From the NCBI GenBank assembly GCA_015231755.1, contig JADGAZ010000005.1, forward strand, positions 141,322-205,321: 64,000 nt of DNA. The letters run 5' to 3'. Both the position numbers and the translations under genes were made by a program. Below, piece after piece: positions 16,441 to 24,871 of this stretch; position 1 is the stretch's first letter, and each line of letters begins with the position of its first letter. Origin of the DNA: Magnetococcales bacterium (GTDB lineage Bacteria > Pseudomonadota > Magnetococcia > Magnetococcales > Magnetaquicoccaceae). The notes under the pieces were generated by a model. That model saw nothing but the letters and a program-made list of their open reading frames with translations. It had not been told where the DNA came from and made no database searches.

Positions 16441-17909
16441 ATACCGCCGACATTCCCGGGTTGCTTCAGCAGGCTTTGGCCGCTCATCGGCGTCGGGATC
16501 CGGTGCAGGTGAACGCCTTGGTGCGGCAGGTGTTGGACATGGATCCGGACAACGCCGATGCGCTGTATGTGTTGGGCCTGAGTGCCGGTTCCATGAACCG
16601 CCCCGATCTGGCGGTCAATCTGTTGAGCAAGGCGGTGGCCCTCAATCCGGATCAACCCTATTATCATTTCAATCTGGGATCCTGTTTCAGTGCCTTGGGC
16701 CAAAACGAACGGGCCGAAGAGAGTCTGCGCGCCGCCATCGCCCTGAAACCCGATCTGGCGGAAGCCTGGATCAATCTGGGCAATTGGCGCATGGCCCAAG
16801 GGGAGTTGTCGGCTGCGGTGGAGTATTATCTGCACGGGGTGGGGTTGAATCCCGATCTGACCATCGGCCACTATAATCTGGGGGTCATTTTTCAGGAGCA
16901 TGGGGATCACGGGATGGCTTTGGAGCGGTTCCGGGAGGCCTTGCGGTGTGACCCCGAATACCCCCAGGCCCACATGGGAATGGCGGCTTCGTTGCTCAAG
17001 ACCGGCTGTTACGCCGCCGGCTGGCGGGAGTATGAATGGCGGTTCCGACTGCCCCATCATGCCCCGCGTATCTGTCCCGTGCCCCGCTGGGAGGGTCGGG
17101 TGTCTGCGGGGTTGCGTATCTATGTCTATACCGAACAGGGCTTCGGCGACGCCTTGATGTTCGCCCGGTTCGCACCTTTGCTCCGGGAGAGGGGCGCCCG
17201 GGTGCTGCTGGAGTGTCGTCCGGAGTTGTTGCGGCTTCTGACCGCCTCGTCTCTGGCGGATCAGGTGACGGCACGGGCCTCGGACGATGGCGCGCCTCCT
17301 CCGTTCGATTACGACTGCCATGTTCCCCTGATGAGTCTGCCGGAGGTGTTGGGGATCACTTTGGATACCCTGCCGAATTTCCCCTATCTGATGGCGCCCC
17401 CGGAGCGGGTGCGGGCCTGGGGGGAGCGACTCGGGGAGAAAAAAGGATGGCGGGTGGGGCTTTCCTGGTCGGGCAACCCTGCGGCGGATGTCAATCAGGT
17501 TCGGGCCTGCCCCCTGGAGACCTTGTTGCCTTTGACCCTGTTGCCCGGCATTACCTTCTACAGCCTGCAAAAAGGGCCACCCGCCGCCCAATTGACCGAA
17601 GCGTTGTGTCAACGTCACGAAATCATTCCCCTGGGGGATAAATTGGGAGATTTCGCCGAAACCGCCGCCGTGTTGCAGCATCTGGATCTGTTGATCTCCA
17701 CGGACACGGCGCTTGTCCACTTGGCGGGCGGGTTGGGGGTACCGGTCTGGACCTTGTTGCACACGGCTTGTGAATGGCGTTGGCTGGAAAAACGGGAAGA
17801 CAGCCCTTGGTATCCGTCCATGCGTCTGTTTCGTCAGGCCAGATCGGGGGATTGGCGGGAGTTGGTGGGGCGGGTCAGAGGTGCTTTGGAGGTGTTGACA
17901 CAAATCTGA
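16437..17909 (+). CDS. Second TPR/GT9-like glycosyltransferase, 490 aa
   Basis: A paralogue of the preceding gene with the same architecture: TPRs (residues about 5-200; DPDNADALYVLGLSAGSMNR, EAWINLGNWRMAQGELSAAV), a linker with CYAAGWREYEWRFRLPHH, then the C-terminal transferase domain with YTEQGFGDALMFARFAPLLR and STDTALVHLAGGLGVPVWTL. Its ATG overlaps the upstream stop. The matching linker and domain borders make tandem duplication the likely origin. The downstream 150 bases carry the cheW promoter. Confidence 0.82.
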   Translation: MNTADIPGLLQQALAAHRRRDPVQVNALVRQVLDMDPDNADALYVLGLSAGSMNRPDLAVNLLSKAVALNPDQPYYHFNLGSCFSALGQNERAEESLRAAIALKPDLAEAWINLGNWRMAQGELSAAVEYYLHGVGLNPDLTIGHYNLGVIFQEHGDHGMALERFREALRCDPEYPQAHMGMAASLLKTGCYAAGWREYEWRFRLPHHAPRICPVPRWEGRVSAGLRIYVYTEQGFGDALMFARFAPLLRERGARVLLECRPELLRLLTASSLADQVTARASDDGAPPPFDYDCHVPLMSLPEVLGITLDTLPNFPYLMAPPERVRAWGERLGEKKGWRVGLSWSGNPAADVNQVRACPLETLLPLTLLPGITFYSLQKGPPAAQLTEALCQRHEIIPLGDKLGDFAETAAVLQHLDLLISTDTALVHLAGGLGVPVWTLLHTACEWRWLEKREDSPWYPSMRLFRQARSGDWRELVGRVRGALEVLTQI

Positions 17910-18006
17910 AAATCTTGCCATAAACGCAGAAATACTGCTTGATTTTTGGTTTCCGTTCACTTATTCTCCTCGAACTGGAATTTCCTGCATGGCGCGGAGT
18001 AGGGTT

Positions 18007-18035
18007 TTGCACGGTTCTTTCCAAGTCTATATAAC
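18007..18035 (+). promoter_or_regulatory. Probable promoter of cheW
   Basis: TTGCAC (18007-18012) and TATAAC (18030-18035) are exactly 17 bases apart, followed within 25 bases by an AGGAG ribosome-binding site and the cheW ATG at 18059. The -10 matches 5 of 6 consensus bases and the -35 matches 3 of 6. Confidence 0.45.
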
Positions 18036-18058
18036 AAATGTTTTTAGGAGAATAGGCG

Positions 18059-18535
18059 ATGGGTTCGTATGCCTCTCTGGAATCCACCCAGTTTCTGACT
18101 TTCCATTTGGACCAGGAGGTCTATGCCATCGACATCTCCCGGATCAAAGAGGTGCTTGAATTCACGCCACTGACCCGGATTCCACGGACTCCGGATTTCA
18201 TGTGCGGGGTGATCAATCTGCGTGGCAACGTGGTGCCGGTGGTGGATTTGCGTTTGAAGTTCGGCATGACCAAGGATGACCCCACCATCAATACCTGCAT
18301 CATCATTCTGGACGTGATTCAGGATGATGAGGCCACGGTGATCGGAGCGGTTGCGGATTCGGTCAAGGAGGTGATGGAACTCGATCCCAAACAGATCGAG
18401 CCGCCTCCCCGGTTCGGCACCGGGGTGCCCAACGGGTTTATTCGTGGCATTGGCAAGCATGGTCAACAGTTTGTTATGGTGCTGGAAACAGATCGAATTT
18501 TTTCCGACAGCGCATCCACCCTCGTCGCGTCGTGA
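18059..18535 (+). CDS. cheW: Chemotaxis coupling protein CheW, 158 aa
   Basis: CheW links chemoreceptors to the CheA kinase at the inner face of the membrane. The single CheW domain spans nearly the whole protein: FLTFHLDQEVYAIDISRIKEV, RIPRTPDFMCGVINLRGNVV, VVDLRLKFGM, and the C-terminal FIRGIGKHGQQFVMVLETDR. Length is normal. AGGAG lies 9 bases before the ATG. It is followed by a CheX-type gene; no cheA or cheY is nearby, so it may serve the chemoreceptor at 40949-43534 or a distant cluster. Confidence 0.95.
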   Translation: MGSYASLESTQFLTFHLDQEVYAIDISRIKEVLEFTPLTRIPRTPDFMCGVINLRGNVVPVVDLRLKFGMTKDDPTINTCIIILDVIQDDEATVIGAVADSVKEVMELDPKQIEPPPRFGTGVPNGFIRGIGKHGQQFVMVLETDRIFSDSASTLVAS

Positions 18536-18606
18536 TTTTGCAGCCGGTCGCGGACTTCTTTGCAAGTTTCATCCGTCCCGCCCTGCGGTTCAAGGAGAGC
18601 CAACCC

Positions 18607-19107
18607 ATGGTGATCAATCGACAAGCCACTTTGATCAAGACCATTCAGGATTCCATGCACGAAATGGCTATTGCCTTTTTTGCCACCGACATCGGCATCC
18701 GGGATGGTCCGGCCCTGGTCAATCATGCGGCGGATGGCGTGTCGCATCCGGCCAATCGGGCTGATGTGACGGCCATCGTCGGTTTTCGGGGTCAGATGAC
18801 AGGGGGCGTGCATCTTTCCGCGCCGATGCACGCGGCTTTGGGGCTGGCTTCGGCGTTTTGGGGAGAACCTCTGGAATCCTTCAACGAAACCGGGCGGGAC
18901 GCCTTTGGCGAGTTGGCCAACATTCTGGCCGGTGCCTTGAAAAGCCGTATTGACGATGGCCTTGATCTGACCCCTCCCAGAATCGTGCAGGGATCGGATC
19001 CGGCGGATTTGCCCACTTATGGGGGTTCCTACAGTGCCCGCTGTTATTTCATGACCGTCAATGGACCCTTGTATGTGGAGGTGTTCCACGATGGTCAGGA
19101 AACCTAG
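18607..19107 (+). CDS. cheX: CheX-type chemotaxis phosphatase, 166 aa
   Basis: CheX dephosphorylates CheY-P. The N-terminus (TLIKTIQDSMHEMAIAFFAT) and the phosphatase helix FGELANILAGALKSRIDDGL fit the CheX/CheC fold; the motif normally reads E-x(2)-N and both residues are present. The start at 18607 has AAGGAGAG 8 bases upstream. A GTG at 18532 overlapping the cheW stop would add 25 residues but leaves that internal ribosome-binding site unexplained. It is co-oriented with cheW and ends at a T-tailed hairpin, so the pair is a small operon. Confidence 0.8.
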   Translation: MVINRQATLIKTIQDSMHEMAIAFFATDIGIRDGPALVNHAADGVSHPANRADVTAIVGFRGQMTGGVHLSAPMHAALGLASAFWGEPLESFNETGRDAFGELANILAGALKSRIDDGLDLTPPRIVQGSDPADLPTYGGSYSARCYFMTVNGPLYVEVFHDGQET

Positions 19108-19130
19108 ACCGGTTGCCACCGGTTTTTCTT
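19108..19130 (+). terminator. Rho-independent terminator after cheX
   Basis: ACCGGT-TGCC-ACCGGT forms a 6-bp stem with a 4-base loop and is followed by TTTTCTT. It begins directly after the cheX stop codon. Confidence 0.65.
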
Positions 19131-19259
19131 CAGGGTGGAGACTCCAACGTCGTGGACAATCAAAAAGAAGAGAATAGCTGCGTGCGTGTTATCGGGTAGA
19201 ATTCGTCAGAATCTCATCCCTGTGAGGTCACGCGATTTTCCCCGCCAAAGCCCTGGGGA

Positions 19260-22200
19260 TCACTTCCGTTTCATACCGGATCCCGTCGATTCCATCTCCC
19301 GCAGCCAGTGGGCGATATCGGCCAATACGTGAGTCAGTTCGGTTTCCAGTTGATCCAGCCGCAGGGGCCAGTTCTGGGGCCGATTGGACCGGATGGCGGT
19401 TTCTATCTCCCGCGTCGCCTCGAATAACCCCATGGCACACAGATTCCCCGCCGACCCTTTCAAGGCATGGATCAACCGTTCGGCCTCCTGTCGGTCGTTT
19501 TGGCGCCGGCCAAGCAGCATGCCCCGCAGGGTTGTGATCACGTTGGTGTGGTTGCGTTGAAACTCCACCAGCAAGGTCCACAGCAACGGCTGTTTGTGGC
19601 TGACCATTTCCAGCAGTCCGGGGCGGTCGAGGCCCGACTGCGGGTGGTTCTTGGGGATCACGATCCGGGAAACGGGTGGTTCCGGCACCTTGAGAGGCTG
19701 ATGGCGCGGACCGATCCAACGGCTCAACGTCTCGAACAGCCGTTTGCGGTCGATGGGTTTGGTGATGTGGCCGTTCATGCCGGCTTCCAGGCTGGCCCGT
19801 TGATCCTCTTCCATGGCGTGGGCGGTCATGGCCAGGATGGGCAGATCCTGAAAACGGGAATCGGCGCGAATCATGCGTGCGGCGGCGTGACCATCCATCA
19901 GGGGCATCTGGACATCCATCAACACCAGATCATATTGACCCGTGCTCACCTGTTGAATCGCGTCCAGACCGTTTTCCGCCACATCGACCACAATGCCGAC
20001 GCTGAGCAGATTCTCCTTGGCCACCTGTTGGTTGATGGAATTGTCTTCCACCAGCAGCACTCTGGCCCCGGTCAATTGTTTCCGGTAGGTGGCCAGATCC
20101 GGGGCATGATTGCCGGTGCGTTGCAACCGGGCCGCCTCACGGCCAAAGAGGGTCAGGATGGTCTCGAACAGTACCGAACAGTTGACCGGTTTCACCAGTT
20201 CCAGATCCGCAACCCCGGCGGGCCTGTGGCTGTACTGGTTTTCGGGGTTGTCCGGGTCTGGACGGGTCAACAGCAGAATGCCGCACTCGGAGGGGGATTG
20301 GGTTGGGTCGATGCGGTTGCTACCCCGGATGGTCTCCAGGGCCTCGGGGGGCGGTGAGACGGCTGCGTCCACCACCGCCAGACGGAATGGCCTGCCGGCG
20401 GTGCGTGCCTGAGTCGTCTGATCCAGGGCTTCCAGGATCGAGGCCACCGGTACCACCTCGAAGGTGAACAGATGGAGCATTTCCGCCAAGGCGTTGCGAC
20501 AGGGGGGATTGCTGGCCACCAGCAGCACAGGCAGATGGCGCAACTCCGGAGGCGGCAGCAGATCTGACGGATTGGCCGTGACCGCGTGTTGAAAGGTGGC
20601 GGTGAAATGAAAGGTGCTGCCGTGTCCAGGGGTGCTTTCCAGCCAGATGCGTCCCCCCATCAAATCCACCAACCGTTTGCTGATGGCCAGTCCCAGACCG
20701 GTGCCTCCGTGGGTGCGGGTGGTGGACAGATCCGCCTGGGAAAACGGATGAAACAGCCGGACCTTTTGCTCCTCCAGGATGCCGATACCGGTATCCCGCA
20801 CCGAGAAATGCAACAGAATCGGAGCCTCTTCATCCTGGAGGCGTCGTACCGTCACTTCCACCTCGCCGTCGGTGGGGGTGAACTTGATGGCGTTGCCGAT
20901 CAGATTCATCAGGATCTGTTCCAGGCGCAGGGGATCCCCATGCACGGTGGTGCGACACTCCTCCGCCACGGATAGGATCAACCCGATCCCTTTTTCCGCC
21001 ATTTGCAGCCGGAACAGATCCGTCAGACGCTCGAACAGATCCCGTGGCTGAAAATCGACTTTTTCCAATTCCAGCCGTCCGGCGTCGATTTTTGAGAAGT
21101 CGAGAATGTCGTTGATGATCCGCAGCAGGGAGCGGGAGGCTCCGGCGATTTTGTTCAGGTTGTCCCGCGTTCTGGGGGGCAGGTCGGACTGCAAGGAGAG
21201 ATCGGTCAGACCGATCACGGCATTCATGGGGGTACGGATTTCGTGGCTCATGTTGGCCAGAAACAGGCTTTTGGCCTGATTGGCCGCCGCCGCCGCGGCG
21301 CTGGAACGTTCCAACTCCCGGGTCATGCGTTGCAGGTCGCAGACCATGCGGTTGAATGCGGAGGCTAGATCCCCGATTTCGTCTTGTGTGGTGACCGCCA
21401 GGATGGTGTCGAAGCGACCCTGACCGATGGCCGCCATGCCCTGACGCAACTGGATGATCGGTGCCGCCAGTTTGCGGGAGACCAGATAGGCGAAACCGGC
21501 CACCAGCATCAACATCAAAACAGCCGGCAGCAAGACGAATTGCAGCTCTTTCCGAATGGCCTCCTGGACCATTGCCGGGGTCACCGGAAAGGTGATCCGC
21601 AGTGCCAGATGGGGTTCCCCTTCCCCGAGGCGGATCTCTCCATGGATCTGTTTGCCGCCGGGATCGTCGGCGCGGGTGTTGTCTTCTTCCAGAGGAATGA
21701 AACGCTCCCCATGCCGATGATACAGCCGCGCTCCCTGGTATCCGGCCACTTGCATGGCGACCACATGGCGCAGATAGCTGGTCAGATCCCCGTGCAGCAG
21801 GATGGATCCGGCGAATCCGCCGATCTCCGGATCCCATTTGGGAATGCCCGCCAGTACGGTCCAGCGGCCATCCGGCATCTGGAACGGTTCTGAAAAACGG
21901 GTGGAGCCGAACGGGAGTTCCTGCAATTTCTGATGGAGACTCCTGGCCTGCTGATCATAAGGATCGGTACTGCCGGACTGGTTGAGATTCCGATACTCCC
22001 GGATCCGTTTGTTGCCGCTGACCGCCACCTTTTCCTGGCCCTGCCGGTCGAAGTAGCGGATCGACAGAAACAGTCCTTTCTGGGCCGAAAGAATGTGCAA
22101 AAACAGCCGTTCCACATGGGGTTTGACCAGCAATGCCCTGTCTCCCCATGCCTGGAGCATGTCATCCAGGCCGGAGAGTTTTTCTAAGATGCCCAGGCTG

Positions 22201-22403
22201 CTTTGCAGGGGGATGGCCTGCATCCGGTCGAAATAGGCGACCGCCTCATCCACCGCATGTTGGGCCGACCGTTCCATTTCCTGCTGGATCTGGCGTTTGA
22301 CCACCCAGTATTGCACCGATCCGAAGCACAGGATCAGCAGTATGCCGCCTCCGACGAACCAAGCCAGCAGTTTGTGAAAAATCGAGCGGACTGGGGGAAT
22401 CAT
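19260..22403 (-). CDS. Hybrid sensor histidine kinase (TorS-like), 1047 aa
   Basis: A membrane sensor kinase with a phosphorelay. From the N-terminus: TM1 (about 10-32), a periplasmic sensor of about 250 residues, TM2 (about 285-310), HAMP, HisKA with [16 protein letters not shown] (His near 386), HATPase ([35 protein letters not shown]), a degenerate receiver (from about 620; VASNPPCRN replaces the acidic pair), a complete receiver ([16 protein letters not shown] near 784; Asp in [11 protein letters not shown]) and a C-terminal Hpt (His in [12 protein letters not shown]). The ATG at 22403 overlaps the binding-protein stop (ATGA). This layout and its neighbours resemble TorS with TorT and TorR. 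The ligand is unknown. Confidence 0.93.
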   Translation of the reverse strand: MIPPVRSIFHKLLAWFVGGGILLILCFGSVQYWVVKRQIQQEMERSAQHAVDEAVAYFDRMQAIPLQSSLGILEKLSGLDDMLQAWGDRALLVKPHVERLFLHILSAQKGLFLSIRYFDRQGQEKVAVSGNKRIREYRNLNQSGSTDPYDQQARSLHQKLQELPFGSTRFSEPFQMPDGRWTVLAGIPKWDPEIGGFAGSILLHGDLTSYLRHVVAMQVAGYQGARLYHRHGERFIPLEEDNTRADDPGGKQIHGEIRLGEGEPHLALRITFPVTPAMVQEAIRKELQFVLLPAVLMLMLVAGFAYLVSRKLAAPIIQLRQGMAAIGQGRFDTILAVTTQDEIGDLASAFNRMVCDLQRMTRELERSSAAAAAANQAKSLFLANMSHEIRTPMNAVIGLTDLSLQSDLPPRTRDNLNKIAGASRSLLRIINDILDFSKIDAGRLELEKVDFQPRDLFERLTDLFRLQMAEKGIGLILSVAEECRTTVHGDPLRLEQILMNLIGNAIKFTPTDGEVEVTVRRLQDEEAPILLHFSVRDTGIGILEEQKVRLFHPFSQADLSTTRTHGGTGLGLAISKRLVDLMGGRIWLESTPGHGSTFHFTATFQHAVTANPSDLLPPPELRHLPVLLVASNPPCRNALAEMLHLFTFEVVPVASILEALDQTTQARTAGRPFRLAVVDAAVSPPPEALETIRGSNRIDPTQSPSECGILLLTRPDPDNPENQYSHRPAGVADLELVKPVNCSVLFETILTLFGREAARLQRTGNHAPDLATYRKQLTGARVLLVEDNSINQQVAKENLLSVGIVVDVAENGLDAIQQVSTGQYDLVLMDVQMPLMDGHAAARMIRADSRFQDLPILAMTAHAMEEDQRASLEAGMNGHITKPIDRKRLFETLSRWIGPRHQPLKVPEPPVSRIVIPKNHPQSGLDRPGLLEMVSHKQPLLWTLLVEFQRNHTNVITTLRGMLLGRRQNDRQEAERLIHALKGSAGNLCAMGLFEATREIETAIRSNRPQNWPLRLDQLETELTHVLADIAHWLREMESTGSGMKRK

Positions 22404-23581
22404 GGGTTTTCCGGATATTTTTTCAAGGCTTCGGCCTGTTCGATTGTCTCTTCGATCAACGGATTGTTCAGCACGGTATCCACTCCCAGCATGTGCGCCC
22501 GTTGTTTGTTGACGACGAGTGGACCCCGGGGCGGGGCGATGGGGGGCATGTTGGCTGGATTCGCCCCCTGGGCCAGAATGCGATGGGCCATGTGGACCGC
22601 CTCGTATCCTTGCAGATAGCCGGAGTCGTCGGCGGCGCACAGCGCCCCTTCCACGACAAATTGTTTTTCGTCGCTGATGTCGGGTGTGTGGATGTGGCGC
22701 AGATACCAGGCCACCAGGGCCAAGGGATCCACGGGTTTGCCATCCGTGTCTTTGATGGTGTTGTGGTTGGTCAGAAAAATCGCGTCGGCTTTTTGGGCCA
22801 GGGTCAGGGCGCCTTCTTTCCATTCCGTTTCGTTGTTGGTCACCATCGTGCCGACGATTCGCACCGGCAGCGTACCCTGTTCGGCCTGGCGTTGGAGGTC
22901 TTTCACCTTGGCGAGGCTGGTTTCCGAATCATCCGCCAAGATGGCCACGGTCTGGATCCCCGGAACCAGTCGGGTGAGCAGTTCCAACCCTTCTCGCATG
23001 TATCCGGGCTGGTAGACGCCGGTGATGTTGTGGCCGGGTTTTTCTTGACTGTCCAGCAGGCCATACTTGAGGGGCCAGATGTTGATCCCCCAGAAAACCA
23101 CCGGTATCTTGGTGTCCAGATAGTGGGAGCCGATGTAGTGGGCCGCGTTGTCGTCGCCGAGCAGCAGCAGATCGGGCTGAAACCGCTCCGCCTGTTCCAG
23201 AATCCGCCGTGTGGTGACGGCGATTGCTCCCTGGTCGCTTTTGTGTTTGGTATCCATCCACAATTTCCGGATCACGGCCCGTGACGACTCCACAAAGTCG
23301 GTTTGGGTATAGGTGGTCACTTGGTCCGGATGGTCGAGATAGCCGAATTCCAGCAACGCGGCCGTCACGCCCCGATGGGTCTCCTGGGACCACAGGTATT
23401 CTCGATGATAACTGCTGACCACCAGAATACGTTTTTTCGGGGCGGCCAGGAGGTGACATGGCATCCAGACCATGGCGATGGCCAGCAGCAGAATCAGCCG
23501 GGAACAAGCGTGGTCCCTGGAGAAATGATCATGGGATTGTTTGGGGCGGATTGTGCCATGCATCGGGTTTTTCCCAGCCAT
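22400..23581 (-). CDS. Periplasmic ABC-type substrate-binding protein, putative sensory partner, 393 aa
   Basis: The N-terminus carries a Sec-type signal (RLILLLAIAMVWMPCHLLAA) after a long basic leader. The mature part starts KKRILVVSSYHREYLWSQE, typical of the ABC_sub_bind (PF04392) group, with GINIWPLKYGLLDSQEKPGH and TGVYQPGYMREGLELL. There is no permease or ATPase gene nearby. Instead it is translationally coupled to the hybrid kinase and follows the response regulator, so it most likely binds a small ligand in the periplasm and signals through the kinase, as TorT does for TorS. The start is uncertain: 23581 or 23563. Confidence 0.82.
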   Translation of the reverse strand: MAGKNPMHGTIRPKQSHDHFSRDHACSRLILLLAIAMVWMPCHLLAAPKKRILVVSSYHREYLWSQETHRGVTAALLEFGYLDHPDQVTTYTQTDFVESSRAVIRKLWMDTKHKSDQGAIAVTTRRILEQAERFQPDLLLLGDDNAAHYIGSHYLDTKIPVVFWGINIWPLKYGLLDSQEKPGHNITGVYQPGYMREGLELLTRLVPGIQTVAILADDSETSLAKVKDLQRQAEQGTLPVRIVGTMVTNNETEWKEGALTLAQKADAIFLTNHNTIKDTDGKPVDPLALVAWYLRHIHTPDISDEKQFVVEGALCAADDSGYLQGYEAVHMAHRILAQGANPANMPPIAPPRGPLVVNKQRAHMLGVDTVLNNPLIEETIEQAEALKKYPENP

Positions 23582-23731
23582 CTTTGTGTGGTCAGGAGAG
23601 CAAAATTTGCAAATTGAGTCAAGAATACACCCGGAGAGTCGGCAGCAAAAGGGTCATTATGCATTCTTGTTTTTCAGCCGGACGGTGGTTCCCGTGAAAG
23701 CGGTTTTTTTAAAACGCGTCAACAGCGGGGA

Positions 23732-24439
23732 TCAGGAGTCGTCGGACACCAGTTGATAGCCGACTCCGTGGATGGTGACCAGCATGCGGGAACTGGAGGT
23801 CTCTCCCATTTTGCGGCGCAACCGGTTGATCATGACATCGATGGTGCGGTCGTTGGGCATCCAATCGCGACTGCTGATGGCTTCCAGCAGTTGATCCCGG
23901 GTGAACACCCGACCCGGTTTGCGGACAAATTCCGACAACAGCAGATATTCCCCATTGGTCAGGGGGACCTGGGAACCGTCCGGAGTGGTGAGCCGGCGTC
24001 GTTGTGTATCCAGGGTCCAGCCCTTGAACAGGTGTTTGGTGACCGGGATTGCATCGTCCTCCCGCTGCTTGCGGGTGCGACGCAGCAGGTTTTTGACCCG
24101 GATCAGCAGTTCCCGTTCGTTGAAGGGTTTGATCACATAATCGTCCGCCCCCAACTCCAGCCCCACGATCCGGTCCACGTCCTCCCTGCGGGCGGTCACC
24201 AGGATGATGCCCATGTCGGAACGCAGCCGCAGGGCGCGGGTCAGGGAAAAGCCGTCCTCGCCGGGAAGGTTGATGTCCAACAGCACCAGATCGGTGCGGG
24301 TGGTTTCGAGACGTGTCCACATTTGGGAGCCGTTTTCCGCTTCGGAGACCGAATAGCCTTCCTTTTCAAAACAGGCAACGAGCAGCCCTCGGGTCACCGG
24401 ATCGTCTTCGACGATCACAATGTGTTGTTTGGCATTCAT
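23732..24439 (-). CDS. OmpR-family response regulator (TorR/ArcA-like), 235 aa
   Basis: A two-domain transcription factor. The receiver (residues 5-120) has the acidic pair in IVIVEDDPVTRGLLVACFEK, the phosphorylated Asp in LVLLDINLPGEDGF, Thr in LVTARRED and Lys in DDYVIKPFNE. The C-terminal winged helix (about 135-232) has LTNGEYLLLSEFVRKPGRVF and DRTIDVMINRLRRKMGE. It is the first gene of a same-strand set with the binding protein and hybrid kinase, 150 bases apart, so it is the probable output of that phosphorelay. Start 24439 (MNAKQHIV) or 24445. Confidence 0.93.
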   Translation of the reverse strand: MNAKQHIVIVEDDPVTRGLLVACFEKEGYSVSEAENGSQMWTRLETTRTDLVLLDINLPGEDGFSLTRALRLRSDMGIILVTARREDVDRIVGLELGADDYVIKPFNERELLIRVKNLLRRTRKQREDDAIPVTKHLFKGWTLDTQRRRLTTPDGSQVPLTNGEYLLLSEFVRKPGRVFTRDQLLEAISSRDWMPNDRTIDVMINRLRRKMGETSSSRMLVTIHGVGYQLVSDDS

Positions 24440-24445
24440 ACCCAA

Positions 24446-24871
24446 CTGTCACACCCCAACTCTTTTCGTCCATGCATGCAGGCCTTGTCGGCAGCTTTTG
24501 TGAAAAGGTGCGCAGATCAAGACACGTGACCCAACAGTTTATCCTTGTCATTATGGAATAATCAAGATTAATTCAAACCTCTTTATAAAATAGCTCTGAA
24601 TCATATCGATAGGGTTTTAAAAGCTCAGAATTGTTTATATGATATTTATTTTCATATCAGGCGGTGGATGATATGGTTTATAGTAATTTTTTGCAACCTG
24701 ATAATCATTTCCAAGGATCCCGGAACCCGCCGGAAAAAAAATGGTCCCAAGCCCAGACATTTCCCCATCCTGGAAGAAAAACGTGTTATGCTGCATAGCG
24801 AAACGAGCTTCGTGGACCCTGGTTGGATTCCATCCCCTGAACATTGTAAAAGATAACTGAATATCAAAGCT
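24446..24871. other. Divergent regulatory region between two signalling genes
   Basis: This 426-base gap contains no supported gene. Its middle (about 24545-24660) is AT-rich and includes the short inverted repeat ATATGA/TCATAT around 24638-24658. It must hold promoters for the response-regulator operon on the minus strand and the REC-PAS-HK-REC gene on the plus strand, but I see no confident -35/-10 pair. Confidence 0.4.
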
